From: Massilia terrae
Lineage (GTDB): Bacteria; Pseudomonadota; Gammaproteobacteria; Burkholderiales; Burkholderiaceae_D
NCBI RefSeq assembly: GCF_024753145.1
Contig: NZ_JANUGU010000002.1
Coordinates: forward strand, 434,001-498,000
Direction of reading: 5' to 3'
DNA: 64,000 nucleotides
Shown: positions 34,201-46,877 of the stretch, piece after piece
How the letters are laid out: each line of letters begins with the position of its first letter
Position numbering within the stretch: the stretch's first letter is position 1
Program-made: the position numbers and the translations under genes
The notes under the pieces: generated by a model
Databases searched by the model: none
Told to the model about the DNA's origin: nothing
Seen by the model: only the letters and a program-made list of their open reading frames with translations

Positions 34201-34279
34201 GCGCCGGAAATTGTGTTAGGCATCGCACGGAGCGTTTAGCTCGGCGCGCGCAAACTGTGTTTCTTTCGAGGAGGATGTC

Positions 34280-34330
34280 ATGTACACCAACAACAAGATC
34301 ACAGCGGTGCGCCGGGGGGAAGCAGCATGA
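34280..34330 (+). CDS. 16-residue ORF coupled to the next small gene
   Basis: Reads MYTNNKITAVRRGEAA and has a very strong ribosome site (GAGGAGGA, 34269-34276). Its stop overlaps the ATG of the 61-residue gene in ATGA. I infer either a leader peptide that delivers ribosomes to the following ORF or a conserved micro-protein. Function is unknown. Confidence 0.55.
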   Translation: MYTNNKITAVRRGEAA

Positions 34331-34512
34331 GCAAATCGGCACGTTACGAATGGCGCGATCAGCAGGCAGCCCTGCATGAGCGCATGAAAGGTTTCCTGGA
34401 AAATCCGGGCAATGAGCAGTTGGATGCGGTGGTGGCCGAGATGCGCGCCTACGCGGCGGCGGCCCAGGCGGGCAATATCGAGATACCGCAGCGGTTTGTC
34501 AGTTACAGTTGA
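34327..34512 (+). CDS. Small helical protein, 61 residues, unknown function
   Basis: Reads MSKSARYEWRDQQAALHERM at the start and ends IEIPQRFVSYS; mostly charged helix, no membrane segment, no cysteine. A GGGGGAAG stretch lies 5-12 bases upstream and it overlaps the preceding micro-ORF in ATGA. A clear terminator follows 18 bases after the stop, which supports a real short transcription unit. I do not recognise the family. Confidence 0.6.
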   Translation: MSKSARYEWRDQQAALHERMKGFLENPGNEQLDAVVAEMRAYAAAAQAGNIEIPQRFVSYS

Positions 34513-34530
34513 ATAGCAGAGTCGGAAAAG

Positions 34531-34563
34531 AGCCGCCCCGCGCAAGCCGGGCGGCTTTTTTTG
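34531..34563 (+). terminator. Terminator of the small-protein unit
   Basis: AGCCGCCC/GGGCGGCT stem with a 10-base loop and a run of eight T residues. Confidence 0.9.
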
Positions 34564-34568
34564 AGATA

Positions 34569-34674
34569 CCGTCGTTCCCGCGCAGGCGGGCCCCCCCATT
34601 TTCCCCGCGCAGCGAGAAAAACGAACGCAGTGGTCTGCATGAGTAATGGGGTTCCCGCCTGCGCGGAACGACGG
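34569..34674. repeat. REP-like inverted pair
   Basis: Left arm CCGTCGTTCCCGCGCAGGCG at 34569-34588 and right arm CCGCCTGCGCGGAACGACGG ending at 34674. It ends at the base before the sensor-kinase stop codon. Confidence 0.85.
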
Positions 34675-35694
34675 TCAGTCTGTATTTGCGAGCTTACGCG
34701 GCAGCGTCACCCTGAAGCAGCAGCCGCGCGCGCCATTTGGCAGACATCGCGCGTCGCCGCCGTGACGGCGCGCCACCTGGCGCACCAGGGCGAGGCCGAG
34801 GCCGACGCCGCCGGCCGCTTCGCTGGCGCCGGCGATCCGGTAGAAGGGCTCGAAGATCCGCTCGCGTTCCGCTTCCGGGATCCCGGGGCCGCTATCGCAC
34901 ACGTCCAGCACCGCCATCCCTTCCGAAGCTGACAGCCTGGCTTCGATTTCGGAACCGCCGCCGTAGCGCGCCGCGTTTTCCAGCAGGTTGCGGATCATCC
35001 GGCGCAGCAGCTTAGGCTCGCCATCGAGGACCAGCGGCTGCGCCTCCAGCGCGGCATTCACGCGCGCGCACTCCTCGGCCACCAGGCCGGCCAGGTCGAC
35101 CTCTTCCCGGCACGGCGCCGGAAGCCCGCCGGCATCGAGGCGGCTGGCGAGCAGCACTTCGTCGATCAACTGGTCGAGCTCCGCGACGTTGCGCCGCAGT
35201 TCGGCGCCGATCGCGGGCGGCGCCTTTTCGGCCATCAGCTCGGCCGCCATGCGGATGCGCGCCAGCGGCGAGCGCAGCTCGTGCGAGGCATTCGCCAGCA
35301 GCGACTTCTGCGCCGTCATCAGCGTCTCGATCCGCGCCGCCGCATCATTGAAGCTGGTCGCCAGCCGCGCCACTTCGTCGTCACCCTCCACCGCGACGCG
35401 GGTCGACAGCTCTCCCTTGCCCCAGGCGTCGACGCTGCGCTCCAGCCGCTCCAGGCGCGAGGTCAGGCGGCGGATGACGGGATAGGCGCCGATCGCGACC
35501 ACCAGTGCGATCACGCTCAACATCATCACCAGCCCCATCAAATGCATGCGCGGGCCGACCACGGCATAGCCGGCCTTGATGGGATCGAAACGCAGGTGTG
35601 CCAGCGCGAACATGAGGGTAGCCACGAACAGGCTGGCCAACAGCGCGAGGTAGATGCGGACGTGCAGGCGCCCGCGCGGCGCGGCTTCAGGCAT
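34675..35694 (-). CDS. Sensor histidine kinase
   Basis: 339 residues. Two membrane segments (about 11-32 and 53-72) enclose only about 20 residues, so the sensor region is very short. HAMP follows (SRLERLERSVDAWGKGELST), then the H-box with H138 (LLANASHELRSPLARIRMAA), N-box NLLENAARYG and G-boxes CDSGPGIPEAE and GVGLGLALVRQVA. It overlaps the response-regulator gene by 8 bases. With a CpxP-like gene in the operon this looks like an envelope-stress system; the signal is inferred. Confidence 0.92.
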   Translation of the reverse strand: MPEAAPRGRLHVRIYLALLASLFVATLMFALAHLRFDPIKAGYAVVGPRMHLMGLVMMLSVIALVVAIGAYPVIRRLTSRLERLERSVDAWGKGELSTRVAVEGDDEVARLATSFNDAAARIETLMTAQKSLLANASHELRSPLARIRMAAELMAEKAPPAIGAELRRNVAELDQLIDEVLLASRLDAGGLPAPCREEVDLAGLVAEECARVNAALEAQPLVLDGEPKLLRRMIRNLLENAARYGGGSEIEARLSASEGMAVLDVCDSGPGIPEAERERIFEPFYRIAGASEAAGGVGLGLALVRQVARRHGGDARCLPNGARGCCFRVTLPRKLANTD

Positions 35695-36400
35695 CCTGCA
35701 CCTTGGCGAACACGTAGCCGGCGCCGCGCACGGTCACGATACGGCGCGGCTGTTTGGCGTCGTCCTCGATAGCGGCGCGCAGGCGGCCGATGTGGACGTC
35801 GATCGAGCGGTCGAAGGGATCGCAGGCCTCGCCTTTGACGGCGTCCATGAGCTGTTCGCGCGACAGCACGCGGCCGGCCCGCTCGGCCAGCGCGACCAGC
35901 AAGTCGAACTGGTAGGCCGTCAGCGGCCGCACGCTGCCGTCGAGGCGCACCAGCCGCGCGCCGAGGTCGATTTCAAGACGGCCGAAGCGCAGCAGTCCTT
36001 CCTGGCTTGCGACCGCCAGCGGAGGACGGCGCAGCACGGCGCGCAGGCGCGCCAGCAGTTCGCGCGGCTCGAAAGGCTTGGGGAGGTAGTCGTCGGCGCC
36101 GATCTCGAGGCCGACGACGCGGTCGAAGGGATCGCCCTTGGCGGTCAACATCACGACAGGGATCGAACGCAGCGGCGCGGCGAGCGCGCGGATCTGGCGG
36201 CATACGTCCAGTCCGTCCGCATCCGGCAGCATCAGGTCGAGCAGCACCAGCTCGACGCCCTCGCCATCACGCTGCAGCGCGGCCAGGCCGGCTTGCGCGG
36301 TGGCGGCGTGCCGCACCTCGAAACCGTGCGGCACGAGGTAAGCGGCCACCATGCCGGCCAGCCGCTCGTCGTCTTCGATCATCAGGACATGATGGAGCAT
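35687..36400 (-). CDS. OmpR-family response regulator
   Basis: 237 residues. The receiver domain has the acidic pair in MIEDDERL, the phospho-acceptor D55 (LVLLDLMLPDADG) and the conserved lysine in DDYLPKPFEPRELL. The C-terminal winged helix shows LTAYQFDLLVALAERAGRVL and DRSIDVHIGRLRAAIEDD, ending RIVTVRGAGYVFA. It lies between the CpxP-like gene (14 bases upstream) and the kinase gene (overlapping), the order of an autoregulated CpxR-like operon. Confidence 0.94.
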   Translation of the reverse strand: MLHHVLMIEDDERLAGMVAAYLVPHGFEVRHAATAQAGLAALQRDGEGVELVLLDLMLPDADGLDVCRQIRALAAPLRSIPVVMLTAKGDPFDRVVGLEIGADDYLPKPFEPRELLARLRAVLRRPPLAVASQEGLLRFGRLEIDLGARLVRLDGSVRPLTAYQFDLLVALAERAGRVLSREQLMDAVKGEACDPFDRSIDVHIGRLRAAIEDDAKQPRRIVTVRGAGYVFAKVQDA

Positions 36401-36414
36401 GCGCGCATCATACC

Positions 36415-36915
36415 TCAGTGCATGAGCTTGCCCATCTGCTGGCCGCAGCTCGCCCGCTGGGCAGGGGTGAGCAGCTCGGCCCCGTCTTCGGCCGCCGCCA
36501 GCACGCGCCGGCTGATGAAGTCCATGCGCTGCATCTGCTCGGCGCGGACTTGTTCGAGCGCGCCGCGGTCGATGACCGCCGCCGTCAGAAGCTCGTGCGC
36601 GCGGGCGTGGCCCTGGTCCAGCTGCTCGTGCGCGGCCCGCACGTCGGCCATGGCCGCCTTGGCGATGGCGGACAGGCGCGTCTTCTGGTCCGCACTGGCG
36701 TCGGCGGCGCACTGCTCGATCATCTGGTTGATGTGGGCATCCATGGCCGCTGGGCTCATCGGCATGTGGCCGCGATGCCCATGCATGGCCTGTCCGCCAA
36801 AAGCGACGCCGGTCAGGACGGCGCCAGCCGCCACGGCAAGCGCCGCCGCAGCCCAGCGGCGCTTCGAGCGCGGTGCGGCAGATTGGTTCGTGTTCGTCTC
36901 GTTCTTCGTGTTCAT
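36415..36915 (-). CDS. Periplasmic Spy/CpxP-like LTxxQ protein
   Basis: 166 residues. A hydrophobic segment (WAAAALAVAAGAVLTGVAFG) follows a basic N-terminus, so the protein is exported or anchored. It is histidine- and methionine-rich (MHGHRGHMPM), which suggests metal binding. Helices follow, and LTPAQRASC near the C-terminus is the LTxxQ motif of the family. Such proteins act as periplasmic chaperones or inhibit the sensor kinase of the same operon, which is encoded downstream here. Confidence 0.82.
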   Translation of the reverse strand: MNTKNETNTNQSAAPRSKRRWAAAALAVAAGAVLTGVAFGGQAMHGHRGHMPMSPAAMDAHINQMIEQCAADASADQKTRLSAIAKAAMADVRAAHEQLDQGHARAHELLTAAVIDRGALEQVRAEQMQRMDFISRRVLAAAEDGAELLTPAQRASCGQQMGKLMH

Positions 36916-36991
36916 CGCTGACCCTCAGTGAGTTGGTGTGTTCCCACTGTAGGGCCGGCGTTTTTCCGGCTGATGTGTGCCGTGTAAAGTT

Positions 36992-37873
36992 TTATGAAGC
37001 GCCAGCCGGCTTGCCAAGCGACTGCTTCGCAAGCGCAGCCAGGTCGAGGTCGCCGTCCCCCTGCTCCACCGCGCGCAGAAGGTTGTCGCGTACCGCCTGG
37101 CCGGACGCCGCCAGCACGCCCTTCGGCCGCGCGGCGTCCAGCGCGAGGTTCACGTCCTTGAGCCCCAGCGTCAGCTTGAACCCGGCCGGGCTGTAGCGCT
37201 GCTGCCCGATCATCGCGCCATAGCCCTTGTACACGGGCGAGCCGGCGAACAGGGTGTTGGTCAGCAGGTCGAGAAAGTCGCCGGACGGGATGCCGTACGC
37301 GCCCGCCAGCGCCGACGATTCGCCCATCGCTTCGATTGCACAAATCAACGCCAGATTGACGCCAAGCTTGACCGCGTTGGCCTGCTCCGGTGTGTCGCCG
37401 AAGCGCCAGGTCTTCTGCCCCATCAGGTCGAAATACGGCTGCACGCGCTCGATCAGCTGTGCCGGCCCCGCGGCCACGATATTCAGCTTGCCCGCTTCGG
37501 CCACGTCCACCCGGCCCAGCACCGGCGCAGCCAGGTAGCCGATGCCGCGCTCGGCGTGCGCCTTTTCCATCTCACGCGCAAACTCGACCGATACGGTGGC
37601 CATGTTCACGTGGATGGCGCCGGCCGGCATCGCAGCGAGCGCGCCGCCGTCGTACAGCACGGCGCGCGTGGCCGCATCGTCCGCCAGCATGGTGAACAGC
37701 ACGTCGACGCGCGCCGCTTCGGCCGGGCTTGCGGCAGCCTGCGCGCCCTTGGCGACCAGTTCCTGCACCGGCTGCTGGCCGCGGTTCCACACAAGCAGCG
37801 GCTCGCCCGCACGCAGCAGGTTGGCGGCCATGCCGCGCCCCATCCCGCCAAGCCCGATAAATCCAATCGTCAT
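36992..37873 (-). CDS. 3-hydroxyisobutyrate dehydrogenase-family oxidoreductase
   Basis: 293 residues from the ATG at 37873, with GGAGGA before it. The Rossmann motif is IGFIGLGGMGRGMAANLL. The substrate segment AAPVLGRVDVAEAGKLNIVA corresponds to the D-A-P-V-S-G-(G) signature, and the lysine in ANAVKLGVNLALIC is the catalytic one. The family reduces or oxidises beta-hydroxy acids (3-hydroxyisobutyrate, tartronate semialdehyde, glyoxylate). APVLGR in place of APVSGG argues against a strict assignment. Confidence 0.85.
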   Translation of the reverse strand: MTIGFIGLGGMGRGMAANLLRAGEPLLVWNRGQQPVQELVAKGAQAAASPAEAARVDVLFTMLADDAATRAVLYDGGALAAMPAGAIHVNMATVSVEFAREMEKAHAERGIGYLAAPVLGRVDVAEAGKLNIVAAGPAQLIERVQPYFDLMGQKTWRFGDTPEQANAVKLGVNLALICAIEAMGESSALAGAYGIPSGDFLDLLTNTLFAGSPVYKGYGAMIGQQRYSPAGFKLTLGLKDVNLALDAARPKGVLAASGQAVRDNLLRAVEQGDGDLDLAALAKQSLGKPAGAS

Positions 37874-37942
37874 GTCATCCTCCGCGCGGCGACGCCGCTT
37901 CCGCAGGATTAGAGCAGGATTGGGCGGACCATGGCAACGCAA

Positions 37943-37969
37943 ATAAAAAACCGGGACACGCGGTCCCGG
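37943..37969 (-). terminator. Terminator of the chemoreceptor gene
   Basis: CCGGGAC/GTCCCGG with a 5-base loop; on the minus strand it is followed by TTTTTT. Confidence 0.8.
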
Positions 37970-37993
37970 TTCCTCGTTGCGCCGGCGGTGGCG

Positions 37994-39352
37994 TCAAGGC
38001 GCGGGCAGCGCCGCCTTGTCCCCGCGCAGCGCGTTGACGATTTGCGCCACCGAAGTCGCATGCGCGTGCATGGTGCCGGCGGCGTGCGAACTCTGTTCCA
38101 CCAGCTCGACAGTCTGGCGGTTGGTCCGCTCGACGTCGACGATGGTCTGGTTGACGGTCTCGATGCCGTCGCGCTGGTCGCGGCTGGCGACCGAAATCGC
38201 GGCCATGATCTCGGCCACCTGCTTCACCGACTGCACGATCTGCTCCATGGTGCGGCCGGCCTTGTCCACCAGTTCGCTGCCGGCATCGACCTGCCCGACC
38301 GAGTCGCCGATCAGCTGCTTGATTTCCTTCGCGGCCTGGGCGCTGCGGTGCGCGAGGCTGCGCACTTCGGTCGCCACGACCGCGAATCCGCGCCCCTGCT
38401 CGCCGGCGCGCGCCGCTTCCACGGCGGCGTTCAACGCGAGGATATTGGTCTGGAACGCGATCCCGTCGATCACCCCGATGATGTCTTCGATCTTGCGCGA
38501 ACTCGCGCGGATCGAGGCCATGGTGGTGACCACGTTCGACACGACGTCGCCGCCGGCCAGCGCCACCGACGATGCCGACGACACCAGCTCATTGGCCAGC
38601 GCGGCGTGATCGGCATTTTGCTTGACGGTGTCGGTCAGGCTTTTCATGGCGACCGTGGCGTGCTCCAGGCTCGATGCCTGCGCCGTGGCACTGGACGACA
38701 CCGTGGCATTGCCCGAGGCGACATCGCCCGAGGCCGACGTGATCAGCTGCATGCCGTGCGCGATCTTGTCGGCGGTGTGGCGCATCGTATCCAGGGTCTC
38801 CTGCAAGGCCGCGCTGCTGTCGACCACCGCCGTCGAATCGTGCTTCATGCGTACCGCCAGGTAGGACAGCACGCCCGCCTCGACCACCACGTAGGCGGCG
38901 TGGATCAGCACACGGTCCAGCCCCGGGTGGGCGAAGCAGATGGTGGGATAGCCCCACTGCTGCAGGTAGTTGAAGGACAGGTGGTGCACCGCGACGACGC
39001 CGGCCGCGGCAATGACCACGCCCCAGTCCTGGTAGCACACGAGGAAGGCGAGCAGCACGAAGATACCGAAGTGTAGTTCGATCTGGCCGTGGGTCTGCTG
39101 GATGTTCAGCGCGCAGAACAGCATCAGCGCGATGCCGACCGCGTAGCGGCTGGCGACGCTTCCCGGCGCGACGAGGACAAGGACGGTCGGCACGGCGGCG
39201 ATCGCCCCGCCAAGAAGCGTGGCGAGGGCCAGCGAATCGAAGCTGAAACCCAGCGCCATCGTGAACAGGAAGAGCGCCCATAAGACCGGCACGAACATCT
39301 TGTCTGCGCGGACGAAATGCGCTTGCGGGTTGTTGGCTGCGCTGGTCGTCAT
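37994..39352 (-). CDS. Methyl-accepting chemotaxis protein with membrane-embedded N-terminus
   Basis: 452 residues. The first about 170 form six or so membrane helices ([20 protein letters not shown] onward, [20 protein letters not shown]) without a periplasmic ligand domain or a clear HAMP domain. The signalling region contains the universal hairpin tip [20 protein letters not shown] followed by [20 protein letters not shown]. It should signal to CheA from the inner membrane, perhaps sensing a membrane or energy state. GAGAGGGGA precedes the ATG. Confidence 0.9.
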   Translation of the reverse strand: MTTSAANNPQAHFVRADKMFVPVLWALFLFTMALGFSFDSLALATLLGGAIAAVPTVLVLVAPGSVASRYAVGIALMLFCALNIQQTHGQIELHFGIFVLLAFLVCYQDWGVVIAAAGVVAVHHLSFNYLQQWGYPTICFAHPGLDRVLIHAAYVVVEAGVLSYLAVRMKHDSTAVVDSSAALQETLDTMRHTADKIAHGMQLITSASGDVASGNATVSSSATAQASSLEHATVAMKSLTDTVKQNADHAALANELVSSASSVALAGGDVVSNVVTTMASIRASSRKIEDIIGVIDGIAFQTNILALNAAVEAARAGEQGRGFAVVATEVRSLAHRSAQAAKEIKQLIGDSVGQVDAGSELVDKAGRTMEQIVQSVKQVAEIMAAISVASRDQRDGIETVNQTIVDVERTNRQTVELVEQSSHAAGTMHAHATSVAQIVNALRGDKAALPAP

Positions 39353-39528
39353 CGTTCCCCTCTCTACTGATGTTTGGCCGTGAATTGTTGCTCAAAAGCT
39401 TAGGCCAGCTTAGCAGTAGAAATTGCAGCGTGTAAAGTTTGTTGGTGCCGTGATAATTGCGACTGTCGCCGTTCTGCATCAGGTGAAAATTCACATCCTT
39501 TTGCGGGCACGCCGTGAGCAAATCGCTA

Positions 39529-39556
39529 CGTCGTTCCGCCTGCGCGGGAACGACGG
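39529..39556. repeat. Single REP-like palindrome
   Basis: CGTCGTTCC/GGAACGACG arms around GCCTGCGCG. It lies between the lpdA terminator and the chemoreceptor promoter region. Confidence 0.8.
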
Positions 39557-39585
39557 TAACTTTTTCAAAACTTTACATAGACAGC

Positions 39586-39615
39586 AAAAAAACCGGGGCA
39601 CCTGGCCCCGGTTTT
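39586..39615 (-). terminator. Terminator of the pyruvate dehydrogenase operon
   Basis: CCGGGGC/GCCCCGG-type stem with a short loop; on the minus strand it is followed by seven T residues. Confidence 0.85.
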
Positions 39616-39635
39616 GTATTGACTGCTTTCGCCGA

Positions 39636-41438
39636 TCAACGCTTGCGCGGCGGCGGCAGGTCGGTGCAGACGCCTTCGTAGGCTTCCGCCGCCATGCCGA
39701 TCGACTCGCCCAGCGTCGGGTGCGGGTGGATGGTCTTGCCGATGTCGGTACCATCCGCGCCCATCTCGATCGCCAGCGCGACCTCGCCGATCATGTCGCC
39801 GGCGCCGGTGCCGACGATGGTGCCGCCGACGATGCGGTGGGTCTCGGCGTCGAACAGCAGCTTGGTGAAACCTTCAGTGCGGTCGTTCGCCGTCGCGCGG
39901 CCGCTCGCGGCCCACGGGAAGTGGCCCTTCTCGACCGCGATGCCCTTGGCCTTGGCTTCGTCTTCGGTGATGCCGACCCATGCCACTTCCGGATCGGTGT
40001 AGGCCACCGACGGGATCACCTTGGCGTCGAACCAGGCCTTCTCGCCATGCGCCGCTTCGGCCGCGACGTGGGCCTCATGCACCGCCTTGTGCGCCAGCAT
40101 CGGCTGGCCGACCACGTCGCCGATCGCGAAGATGTGCGGGACGTTGGTGCGCATCTGGCCGTCGACGTTGATGAAGCCGCGGTCGGTCACCGCCACGCCG
40201 GCTTTGTCGGCGGCGATCTTCTTGCCGTTCGGCGAGCGGCCCACGGCCACCAGCACCATGTCGTACAGCTGCGGTTCCGGTGCGGTGGCGCCGGCTTCGG
40301 CGGCTTCGAAGGTGACCTTGATCCCCTCCGGCAGCGCTTCCACGCCGACCGTTTTCGTCTTGAGCATGATGCGGTCGAAGCGGTACTCGTTACGCTTCTG
40401 CCAGACCTTGACGGCCTCGCGGTCGGCGCCCTGCATCAGGCCGTCCATCATCTCGACCACGTCGATGCGCGAGCCGAGCGTGGAGTACACGGTCGCCATC
40501 TCCAGGCCGATGATGCCGCCGCCGATGACCAGCATCTTCTTCGGCACCTGGCGCAGTTCGAGCGCGCCGGTGGAGTCGACGATGCGCGGATCTTCCGGCA
40601 CGAACGGCAGCTTCACCACGGCCGAGCCGGCGGCGATGATCGCCTTCTGGAACTGGACCACTTTCTTGCTGCCGTCTGCCGCGGTCACCTCGATGTGGTT
40701 CGGGCTGACGAACTGGCCGACGCCCTGCACCACGTTGACCTTGCGCGCCTTGGCCATGCCGGCCAGGCCGCCGGTCATTTTCTTGATGACGCTGTCCTTG
40801 TAGCCGCGCAGCTTGTCGATGTCGACGTCCGGCTTGGCGAAGGTAACGCCGTGGTCGCCCATGTGCGCCGTCTCGTCGATCACGGCGGCCACGTGCAGCA
40901 GCGCCTTGGACGGGATGCAGCCCACGTTCAGGCACACGCCGCCAAGGGTCGCGTACTTCTCGACCAGCACCGTGTTCATGCCCAGGTCGGCCGAGCGGAA
41001 GGCGGCCGAATAGCCGCCGGGCCCGGCGCCGAGCACCATCATTTCGCATTCGACGTCGACCTTGCCGGCGTAGCTGGATGCTGCAGGAGCCGGCGCTGCC
41101 GGGGCAGCGGCGGCGGGCGCCGGCGCCGGTGCGGCCGACGGGGCCGGAGCCTGCGCGGCTGGCGCCGGTGCGGCCGCGGCCGGAGCGGCGGCTGCGCCGG
41201 CGCCCTCTTCAATCAGCAGCACGACGTTGCCTTCATTGATCTTGTCGCCGACCTTGACCTTCAGCTCCTTGACCACGCCCGCGTGGCTGGAGGGGATCTC
41301 CATGCTGGCCTTGTCCGATTCGACGGTGACCAGCGACTGGTCGACCTTGATGGTGTCGCCCGGCTTGACCAGCAGCTCGATGACTTCGACGTCCTTGAAG
41401 TCGCCGATATTAGGGACTTTTACTTCGACTGTGCTCAT
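39636..41438 (-). CDS. lpdA: Dihydrolipoamide dehydrogenase (E3) with N-terminal lipoyl domain
   Basis: 600 residues. A lipoyl domain with K43 in [16 protein letters not shown] is followed by an alanine/proline linker (about 80-122) and the flavoprotein proper. The latter has an FAD motif ([18 protein letters not shown]), redox cysteines C169 and C174 ([13 protein letters not shown]), and an NAD motif ([16 protein letters not shown]). It reoxidises dihydrolipoamide of the pyruvate dehydrogenase complex. A lipoyl domain on E3 is known in betaproteobacteria and Neisseria. It follows aceF by 10 bases. Confidence 0.97.
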   Translation of the reverse strand: MSTVEVKVPNIGDFKDVEVIELLVKPGDTIKVDQSLVTVESDKASMEIPSSHAGVVKELKVKVGDKINEGNVVLLIEEGAGAAAAPAAAAPAPAAQAPAPSAAPAPAPAAAAPAAPAPAASSYAGKVDVECEMMVLGAGPGGYSAAFRSADLGMNTVLVEKYATLGGVCLNVGCIPSKALLHVAAVIDETAHMGDHGVTFAKPDVDIDKLRGYKDSVIKKMTGGLAGMAKARKVNVVQGVGQFVSPNHIEVTAADGSKKVVQFQKAIIAAGSAVVKLPFVPEDPRIVDSTGALELRQVPKKMLVIGGGIIGLEMATVYSTLGSRIDVVEMMDGLMQGADREAVKVWQKRNEYRFDRIMLKTKTVGVEALPEGIKVTFEAAEAGATAPEPQLYDMVLVAVGRSPNGKKIAADKAGVAVTDRGFINVDGQMRTNVPHIFAIGDVVGQPMLAHKAVHEAHVAAEAAHGEKAWFDAKVIPSVAYTDPEVAWVGITEDEAKAKGIAVEKGHFPWAASGRATANDRTEGFTKLLFDAETHRIVGGTIVGTGAGDMIGEVALAIEMGADGTDIGKTIHPHPTLGESIGMAAEAYEGVCTDLPPPRKR

Positions 41439-41448
41439 TCGGCGCTCC

Positions 41449-42777
41449 TTACAGCAGGGTCTTGCGCAGGTCGGCCAGCACTTCGGCCAGGTAGGCGGTG
41501 AAGCGCGCGGCCATGGCGCCGTCGATCACGCGGTGGTCGTACGACAGCGACAGCGGCAGCATCAGGCGCGGCTGGAAGGCCGAACCGTCCCACACCGGCT
41601 TCATCGCGGACTTGGACAGGCCGAGGATGGCCACTTCCGGCGCGTTGATGATCGGGGTGAACGCGGTGCCGCCGATGCCGCCCAGCGACGAGATGGTGAA
41701 GGTCGCGCCCTGCATCGCGGTCGGCGACAGCTTGCCGTCGCGCGCCTGCGCGGACAGCTCGGTCATCTCGGCGGCGATCTGCGAGATCGACTTCTTGTCG
41801 GCGTCCTTGATCACCGGGACCACCAGGCCGTTCGGCGTGTCGGCCGCGAAGCCGATGTTGTAGTACTGCTTGACGATCAGGTTGGCGCCGCCTTCGTCCA
41901 GGGAGGAATTGAAGGTCGGGTACTTCTTCAGCGCGGCGACGCTGGCCTTGATCACGAACGCCAGCATGGTCAGCTTGTTGGTGGACTTGGCTTTGGCGTA
42001 GGCGGCGTTGGAGTCGACGCGGAACTGCTCCAGGTCGGTCACGTCGGCTTCGTCGAACTGCGTCACGTGCGGGATCATCACCCAGTTGCGGTGCAGGTTC
42101 GGGCCGCTGATCTTCTTGATGCGCGACAGCGCCACGGTTTCGGTCGGGCCGAACTTGGAGAAGTCGAGCGACGGCCATGCCAGCACGCTGAAGCCGCTGC
42201 CGCCTGCAGCCGCGCCGGCTGCTGCCGGTGCTGCGCCGCCTGCCATCACGCCCTTGACGAAGTTCTGCACGTCCTGCTGGGTGATGCGGCCTTTCGGACC
42301 GCTGCCCGGCACGCGTGCCAGGTCCACGCCCAGTTCACGGGCGAATTTGCGGATCGACGGCGAAGCGTGGGCCTTGCCGGCGGCCGCGGTCGCGACGGGT
42401 GCCGCGGCTGCCGGCGCGGCGGCGGGCGCCGGTGCCGCGGTCGGCGCGGGCGTCGCGGCGGGCGCCGGGGCGGCGGCGGCCGGAGCAGCTGCGGCCGGAA
42501 CCGGCGCTGCCTCTGCGGGAGCCGGTGCGGCCGCGCCTTCGGCGGCTTCCACGACCAGCACGATATCGCCCTGATTGATCTTGTCGCCGACCTTGACCTT
42601 CATTTCCTTGACCACGCCGGCATGGCTCGACGGGATCTCCATGCTGGCCTTGTCCGATTCCACCGTGACCAGCGACTGGTCGACCTTGATCGTGTCGCCA
42701 GGCTTGACCATCAGTTCGATGACTTCAACGTCCTTGAAGTCGCCGATGTCCGGGACTTTGACTTCAACAATGCTCAT
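41449..42777 (-). CDS. aceF: Dihydrolipoyllysine-residue acetyltransferase (E2)
   Basis: 442 residues. One lipoyl domain (K43 in [16 protein letters not shown]) is followed by a long A/P/T linker, the peripheral-subunit-binding domain ([20 protein letters not shown]) and the catalytic domain with [18 protein letters not shown] near the end. It transfers acetyl to CoA and forms the core of the complex. Its lipoyl domain is nearly identical to that of LpdA. A REP-like hairpin lies in the 73 bp between aceE and this gene. Confidence 0.97.
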   Translation of the reverse strand: MSIVEVKVPDIGDFKDVEVIELMVKPGDTIKVDQSLVTVESDKASMEIPSSHAGVVKEMKVKVGDKINQGDIVLVVEAAEGAAAPAPAEAAPVPAAAAPAAAAPAPAATPAPTAAPAPAAAPAAAAPVATAAAGKAHASPSIRKFARELGVDLARVPGSGPKGRITQQDVQNFVKGVMAGGAAPAAAGAAAGGSGFSVLAWPSLDFSKFGPTETVALSRIKKISGPNLHRNWVMIPHVTQFDEADVTDLEQFRVDSNAAYAKAKSTNKLTMLAFVIKASVAALKKYPTFNSSLDEGGANLIVKQYYNIGFAADTPNGLVVPVIKDADKKSISQIAAEMTELSAQARDGKLSPTAMQGATFTISSLGGIGGTAFTPIINAPEVAILGLSKSAMKPVWDGSAFQPRLMLPLSLSYDHRVIDGAMAARFTAYLAEVLADLRKTLL

Positions 42778-42813
42778 GTTTTTTAGCTCCGTATTTTTTG
42801 TTCAGCCAAGCGC

Positions 42814-42841
42814 CATCGTCCCCGCGCGTGCGGGGACGATG
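42814..42841. repeat. REP-like hairpin inside the aceE-aceF operon
   Basis: CATCGTCCCCGCGC is mirrored by GTGCGGGGACGATG with one mismatch. Without a T run it is unlikely to stop transcription; it may stabilise the aceE message 3' end. Confidence 0.8.
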
Positions 42842-42850
42842 CCTTGAGCA

Positions 42851-45547
<2,697 letters not shown>

Positions 45548-45641
45548 TGATGCGTCTCCTAGGTAAGGCGCCCCATCCGTCCGTGGCTGGCGGCGAATTG
45601 CGGATTTCAGTAAATACTTTGACACTTGAAAAGGTGGCTGG

Positions 45642-45670
45642 ATTCTATCAGCAGGTCTTTTATTTTTCAA
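45642..45670 (-). promoter_or_regulatory. Sigma70 promoter of the pyruvate dehydrogenase operon
   Basis: On the minus strand TTGAAA (45665-45670) and TAGAAT (45642-45647) are 17 bp apart. The expected leader is about 90 bases. Confidence 0.7.
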
Positions 45671-45691
45671 ATTACGATATGCGATTTCATA

Positions 45692-45705
45692 ATGCGAAAA
45701 CGCAT
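45692..45705. promoter_or_regulatory. Palindrome upstream of the aceE promoter
   Basis: ATGCG-AAAA-CGCAT ends 22 bp upstream of the -35 box. Its position suits an activator or repressor of aceE; the protein is unknown. Confidence 0.4.
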
Positions 45706-45806
45706 GCTGCGATTGCACAATGATGGCCACGTCTTGACGTGCCAAATAATTGCTGCAGTCGCACAAAACCAACAAAACTCGACCGTGGTGCAAAGTTCTG
45801 GAAAAT

Positions 45807-45833
45807 GGGGTTCCCGCGTGCGCGCGAACGACG
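45807..45833. repeat. Degenerate REP-like copy
   Basis: GGGTTCCCGCGTGCGCGCGA then ACGACG; resembles one arm of the family. It lies in the 430-bp region between aceE and folD, which otherwise shows only the promoter and palindrome listed. Confidence 0.6.
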
Positions 45834-45977
45834 ATGGGCGAATGGAAGGGCTGCAGGCCGCTCCCGAGAAAAGCTGAGCTGCGCACCGATCATGAATATG
45901 ACGCGCTTCCCCCGGGCGCGGCGCGCAATAGGTGGCGGCTTTATAATTTCATTTTTGCCCAGCCAAGAGCCCATAAC

Positions 45978-46823
45978 ATGCCCGCCCAACTGATCGACGG
46001 AGTCAAACTTTCCCAACAACTGCGTGCCGACATCGCCCAGCGCGCCGCCGCCCTCACCGCCAAGGGCCAACAGCCCGGCCTGGCCGTGATCCTGGTCGGC
46101 GAGGACCCGGCCAGCCAGGTGTACGTACGCAACAAGGTCAAGGCCTGCAACGACGTCGGCTTCCACTCCGTGCTGGAAAAGTACGAGGCGGACCTGACCG
46201 AAGCCACGCTGCTGGCCCGCATCGATGCGCTGAACAAGGACCCGGCGATCCACGGCATCCTGGTCCAGATGCCGCTGCCGCGCCACATCAACCCGCTGCG
46301 CGTGATCGAAGCGATCGCGGTGGCCAAGGACGTCGACGGCTACTCCGTCATGTCGGCCGGCGAACTGATGGCCAACCTGCCGGGCCTGCGCCCGTGCACC
46401 CCGTACGGCTGCATGAAGCTGATCGAGAGCACCGGCGTCGACCTGCGCGGCAAGCACGCCGTCGTGATCGGCCGCAGCAACACCGTCGGCAAGCCGATGG
46501 CCTTGCTGCTCTTGCAAGCCAACGCCACCGTCACCATCTGCCACAGCGCGACCGCCGATATCGGCTACCACACCCGCCAGGCGGACGTGGTGGTGGCCGC
46601 GGTCGGGCGCCGCAATACCGTGACCGCTGATATGGTCAAGCCCGGCGCCATCGTGATCGACGTCGGCATCAATCGCGACGACAACGGCAAGCTGTGCGGG
46701 GACGTCGACTTCGGCCCGGTGAGCGAGGTCGCCTCGCACATCACCCCGGTGCCGGGCGGCGTCGGCCCGATGACGATCACGATGCTGCTGATGAATACGC
46801 TCGAAGCCGCCGAACGCGGCTGA
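45978..46823 (+). CDS. folD: Methylenetetrahydrofolate dehydrogenase/cyclohydrolase
   Basis: 281 residues, normal length for the bifunctional enzyme that interconverts methylene-, methenyl- and formyl-tetrahydrofolate. The catalytic lysine lies in [16 protein letters not shown]; other signatures are [41 protein letters not shown] and [15 protein letters not shown]. It precedes the oligopeptidase gene by 54 bases on the same strand. Confidence 0.97.
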   Translation: MPAQLIDGVKLSQQLRADIAQRAAALTAKGQQPGLAVILVGEDPASQVYVRNKVKACNDVGFHSVLEKYEADLTEATLLARIDALNKDPAIHGILVQMPLPRHINPLRVIEAIAVAKDVDGYSVMSAGELMANLPGLRPCTPYGCMKLIESTGVDLRGKHAVVIGRSNTVGKPMALLLLQANATVTICHSATADIGYHTRQADVVVAAVGRRNTVTADMVKPGAIVIDVGINRDDNGKLCGDVDFGPVSEVASHITPVPGGVGPMTITMLLMNTLEAAERG

Positions 46824-46877
46824 GCGCGGCCAGGCCCCGCGGGGATGGCTGCAACCACAAGACATGGAAGGAATCGT

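Noticed and set aside
42814..42841. Terminator between aceE and aceF
   Set aside because: The hairpin lacks a T run, and aceF and lpdA have no promoter of their own that I can see.
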